Shown in pieces: positions 6,455-7,188 of a stretch of DNA of 7,188 nucleotides (position 1 is the first letter of the stretch; each line of letters starts with the position of its first letter). Source of the DNA: Limnoglobus sp043757025 (lineage in GTDB: Bacteria > Planctomycetota > Planctomycetia > Gemmatales > Gemmataceae); NCBI GenBank assembly GCA_043757025.1, contig JAYVQG010000184.1:1-7188 (forward strand), written 5' to 3'. The translations under genes were made by a program, and so were the position numbers. The notes under the pieces were generated by a model that was given only the letters and a program-made list of their open reading frames with translations, was not told the origin of the DNA and searched no databases.

Positions 6455-7012
6455 ATGCGTCGTATTCTGCAAGTCGTTTTGGCCATGATGCTGTGCGGCG
6501 TCACCGCAACGGAGGTGTTGGCTTTGGGAGGTAACCACCCGGCGGGGAAGATCGAACGGGACTACAAGAAGGACTGGCCCGGCGGCTTGCCCGATCTGAT
6601 CAATTCCGCCGACCGCGTTGGCGGCTACTGGGTGAACGTCAACGATTTCTTTTACTATCGTGGCGATGTCGCTTCGCTCAACACGTTTCTGGCCGCGTAC
6701 GGCAAACTGCCCGATATTGCGTTGACGGTGGTTATCCACACCGGTTCCAAGCCGATGACCGGCGCGCTCGGTGGCGAGCAAAAGACGCCGTACGACTGGA
6801 GCATCGAGATCTACCGACGCGGTTGGGGGACGCCGAACGACCCGCGACAAACCGAGAAAGAACCGGGGTACGTCGTCGCGGTCCACGTATGGCTCAGCGA
6901 CGCCATCACGTTGAAAACTCTCGAGATTCCGAAGCACATCGACGACGTGCGTTCGGCAAGCGAGATCGAGGAATTCATCCACAAGCACCGCAGAGGGGGA
7001 GTGGAAAAGTAA
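6455..7012 (+). CDS. Small secreted protein of unknown function
   Basis: The 185-residue protein begins MRRILQVVLAMMLCGVTATEVLA, a Sec-type signal peptide with a plausible cut after A23. The mature part starts LGGNHPAGKIERDYKKDWPGGLPDLIN, then GYWVNVNDFFYYRGD (58-71), TFLAAYGKL, the beta-rich IALTVVIHTG (88-97), DWSIEIYRRGW (114-124) and VAVHVWLSDAITLKTLEIPKHI (141-162), ending in a charged helix. No catalytic motif, membrane anchor or cysteine pair is visible in the mature part. The layout recalls conserved secreted proteins seen in planctomycetes, from memory, with no assigned function. The ATG at 6455 is chosen over 6416 because it opens exactly at the signal peptide and has purine-rich GGTGAG at 6446-6451, although spacing is short. 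It stands alone, divergent from the amidohydrolase. Confidence 0.78.
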   Translation: MRRILQVVLAMMLCGVTATEVLALGGNHPAGKIERDYKKDWPGGLPDLINSADRVGGYWVNVNDFFYYRGDVASLNTFLAAYGKLPDIALTVVIHTGSKPMTGALGGEQKTPYDWSIEIYRRGWGTPNDPRQTEKEPGYVVAVHVWLSDAITLKTLEIPKHIDDVRSASEIEEFIHKHRRGGVEK

Positions 7013-7188
7013 GCCTTGCGAAACGAGCTTAACCCTTCAGCCTCCTGAAGTCGCCACTTGCTTTTCAATCTTTTCGGGTTTGCCCCGGATGGGCAACGCC
7101 GCGAACGATTTTTTCGCTTGTATTTTGAGGTTTGCGCAACAGTTATTGGAGTGAAGGGCGTGTTCTAACGTAGCCCTCTCGCTCCGCG
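7013..7188 (+). terminator. Non-coding tail with weak terminator-like hairpins
   Basis: No gene is recognised after 7012. CTTCAG-cctc-CTGAAG (7035-7050) is a 6-bp stem 22 bases after the stop codon, without an immediate T-run. TTGCCC-cggat-GGGCAA (7080-7096) is followed 12 bases later by six T residues (7109-7114), which themselves lie in a small GCGAA/TTCGC dyad (7101-7117). Together they probably end the secreted-protein transcript. The last bases, GTAGCCCTCTCGCTCCGCG from 7170, may be the cut-off start of another palindromic repeat. Confidence 0.35.

Noticed and set aside
6359..6988. Minus-strand open frame opposite the secreted protein
   Set aside because: The plus-strand gene has a clear signal peptide and coherent domain pattern; the opposite frame has neither.

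Overview
The window looks like a chromosomal segment from a Planctomycetota bacterium, most likely a Gemmataceae-type lineage. This is inferred from the protein families (a large secreted tandem amidohydrolase and a small secreted protein with an LGGNHPAGK mature N-terminus), weak or absent Shine-Dalgarno sites, and short GTAGC-type palindromic repeats between genes. No rRNA, tRNA, CRISPR array, insertion sequence or phage gene was recognised.

Region 1 (1-1601, plus strand) is a three-gene run. It starts with the C-terminal half of an M4 (thermolysin/protealysin-type) metallopeptidase. Next comes a 99-residue protein resembling emfourin, the protein inhibitor of M4 peptidases encoded next to protealysin. 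Last is a 146-residue SixA-like histidine phosphatase starting 11 bases after the inhibitor stop. The peptidase sequence is well conserved from GVTQFTANL onward, including two expected catalytic or ligand residues. The zinc-binding HExxH that should lie immediately before it reads PGIAD, so the gene looks broken or rearranged while the inhibitor stays open. The peptidase also ends in a perfect heptad-repeat coiled-coil tail.

Region 2 (1602-1801) is non-coding. It holds three tandem 43-bp palindromic repeat units preceded by an inverted partial copy, ending next to the moaC start.

Region 3 (1802-3311, plus strand) holds moaC (molybdenum cofactor synthesis) and a long-chain-type trans-polyprenyl diphosphate synthase. 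They overlap by about 59 bases and are probably co-transcribed, although their pathways are not directly linked.

Region 4 (3312-3622) is a gene-free gap between convergent genes with two hairpins. Region 5 (3623-6226, minus strand) is an 867-residue exported protein with two amidohydrolase modules. The first keeps the metal-ligand pattern. The second has lost most of it and looks like a pseudoenzyme domain.

Region 6 (6227-7188) is a divergent intergenic region with a GTGA-loop palindrome, then a 185-residue secreted protein of unknown function on the plus strand, then a non-coding tail with weak terminator-like hairpins.
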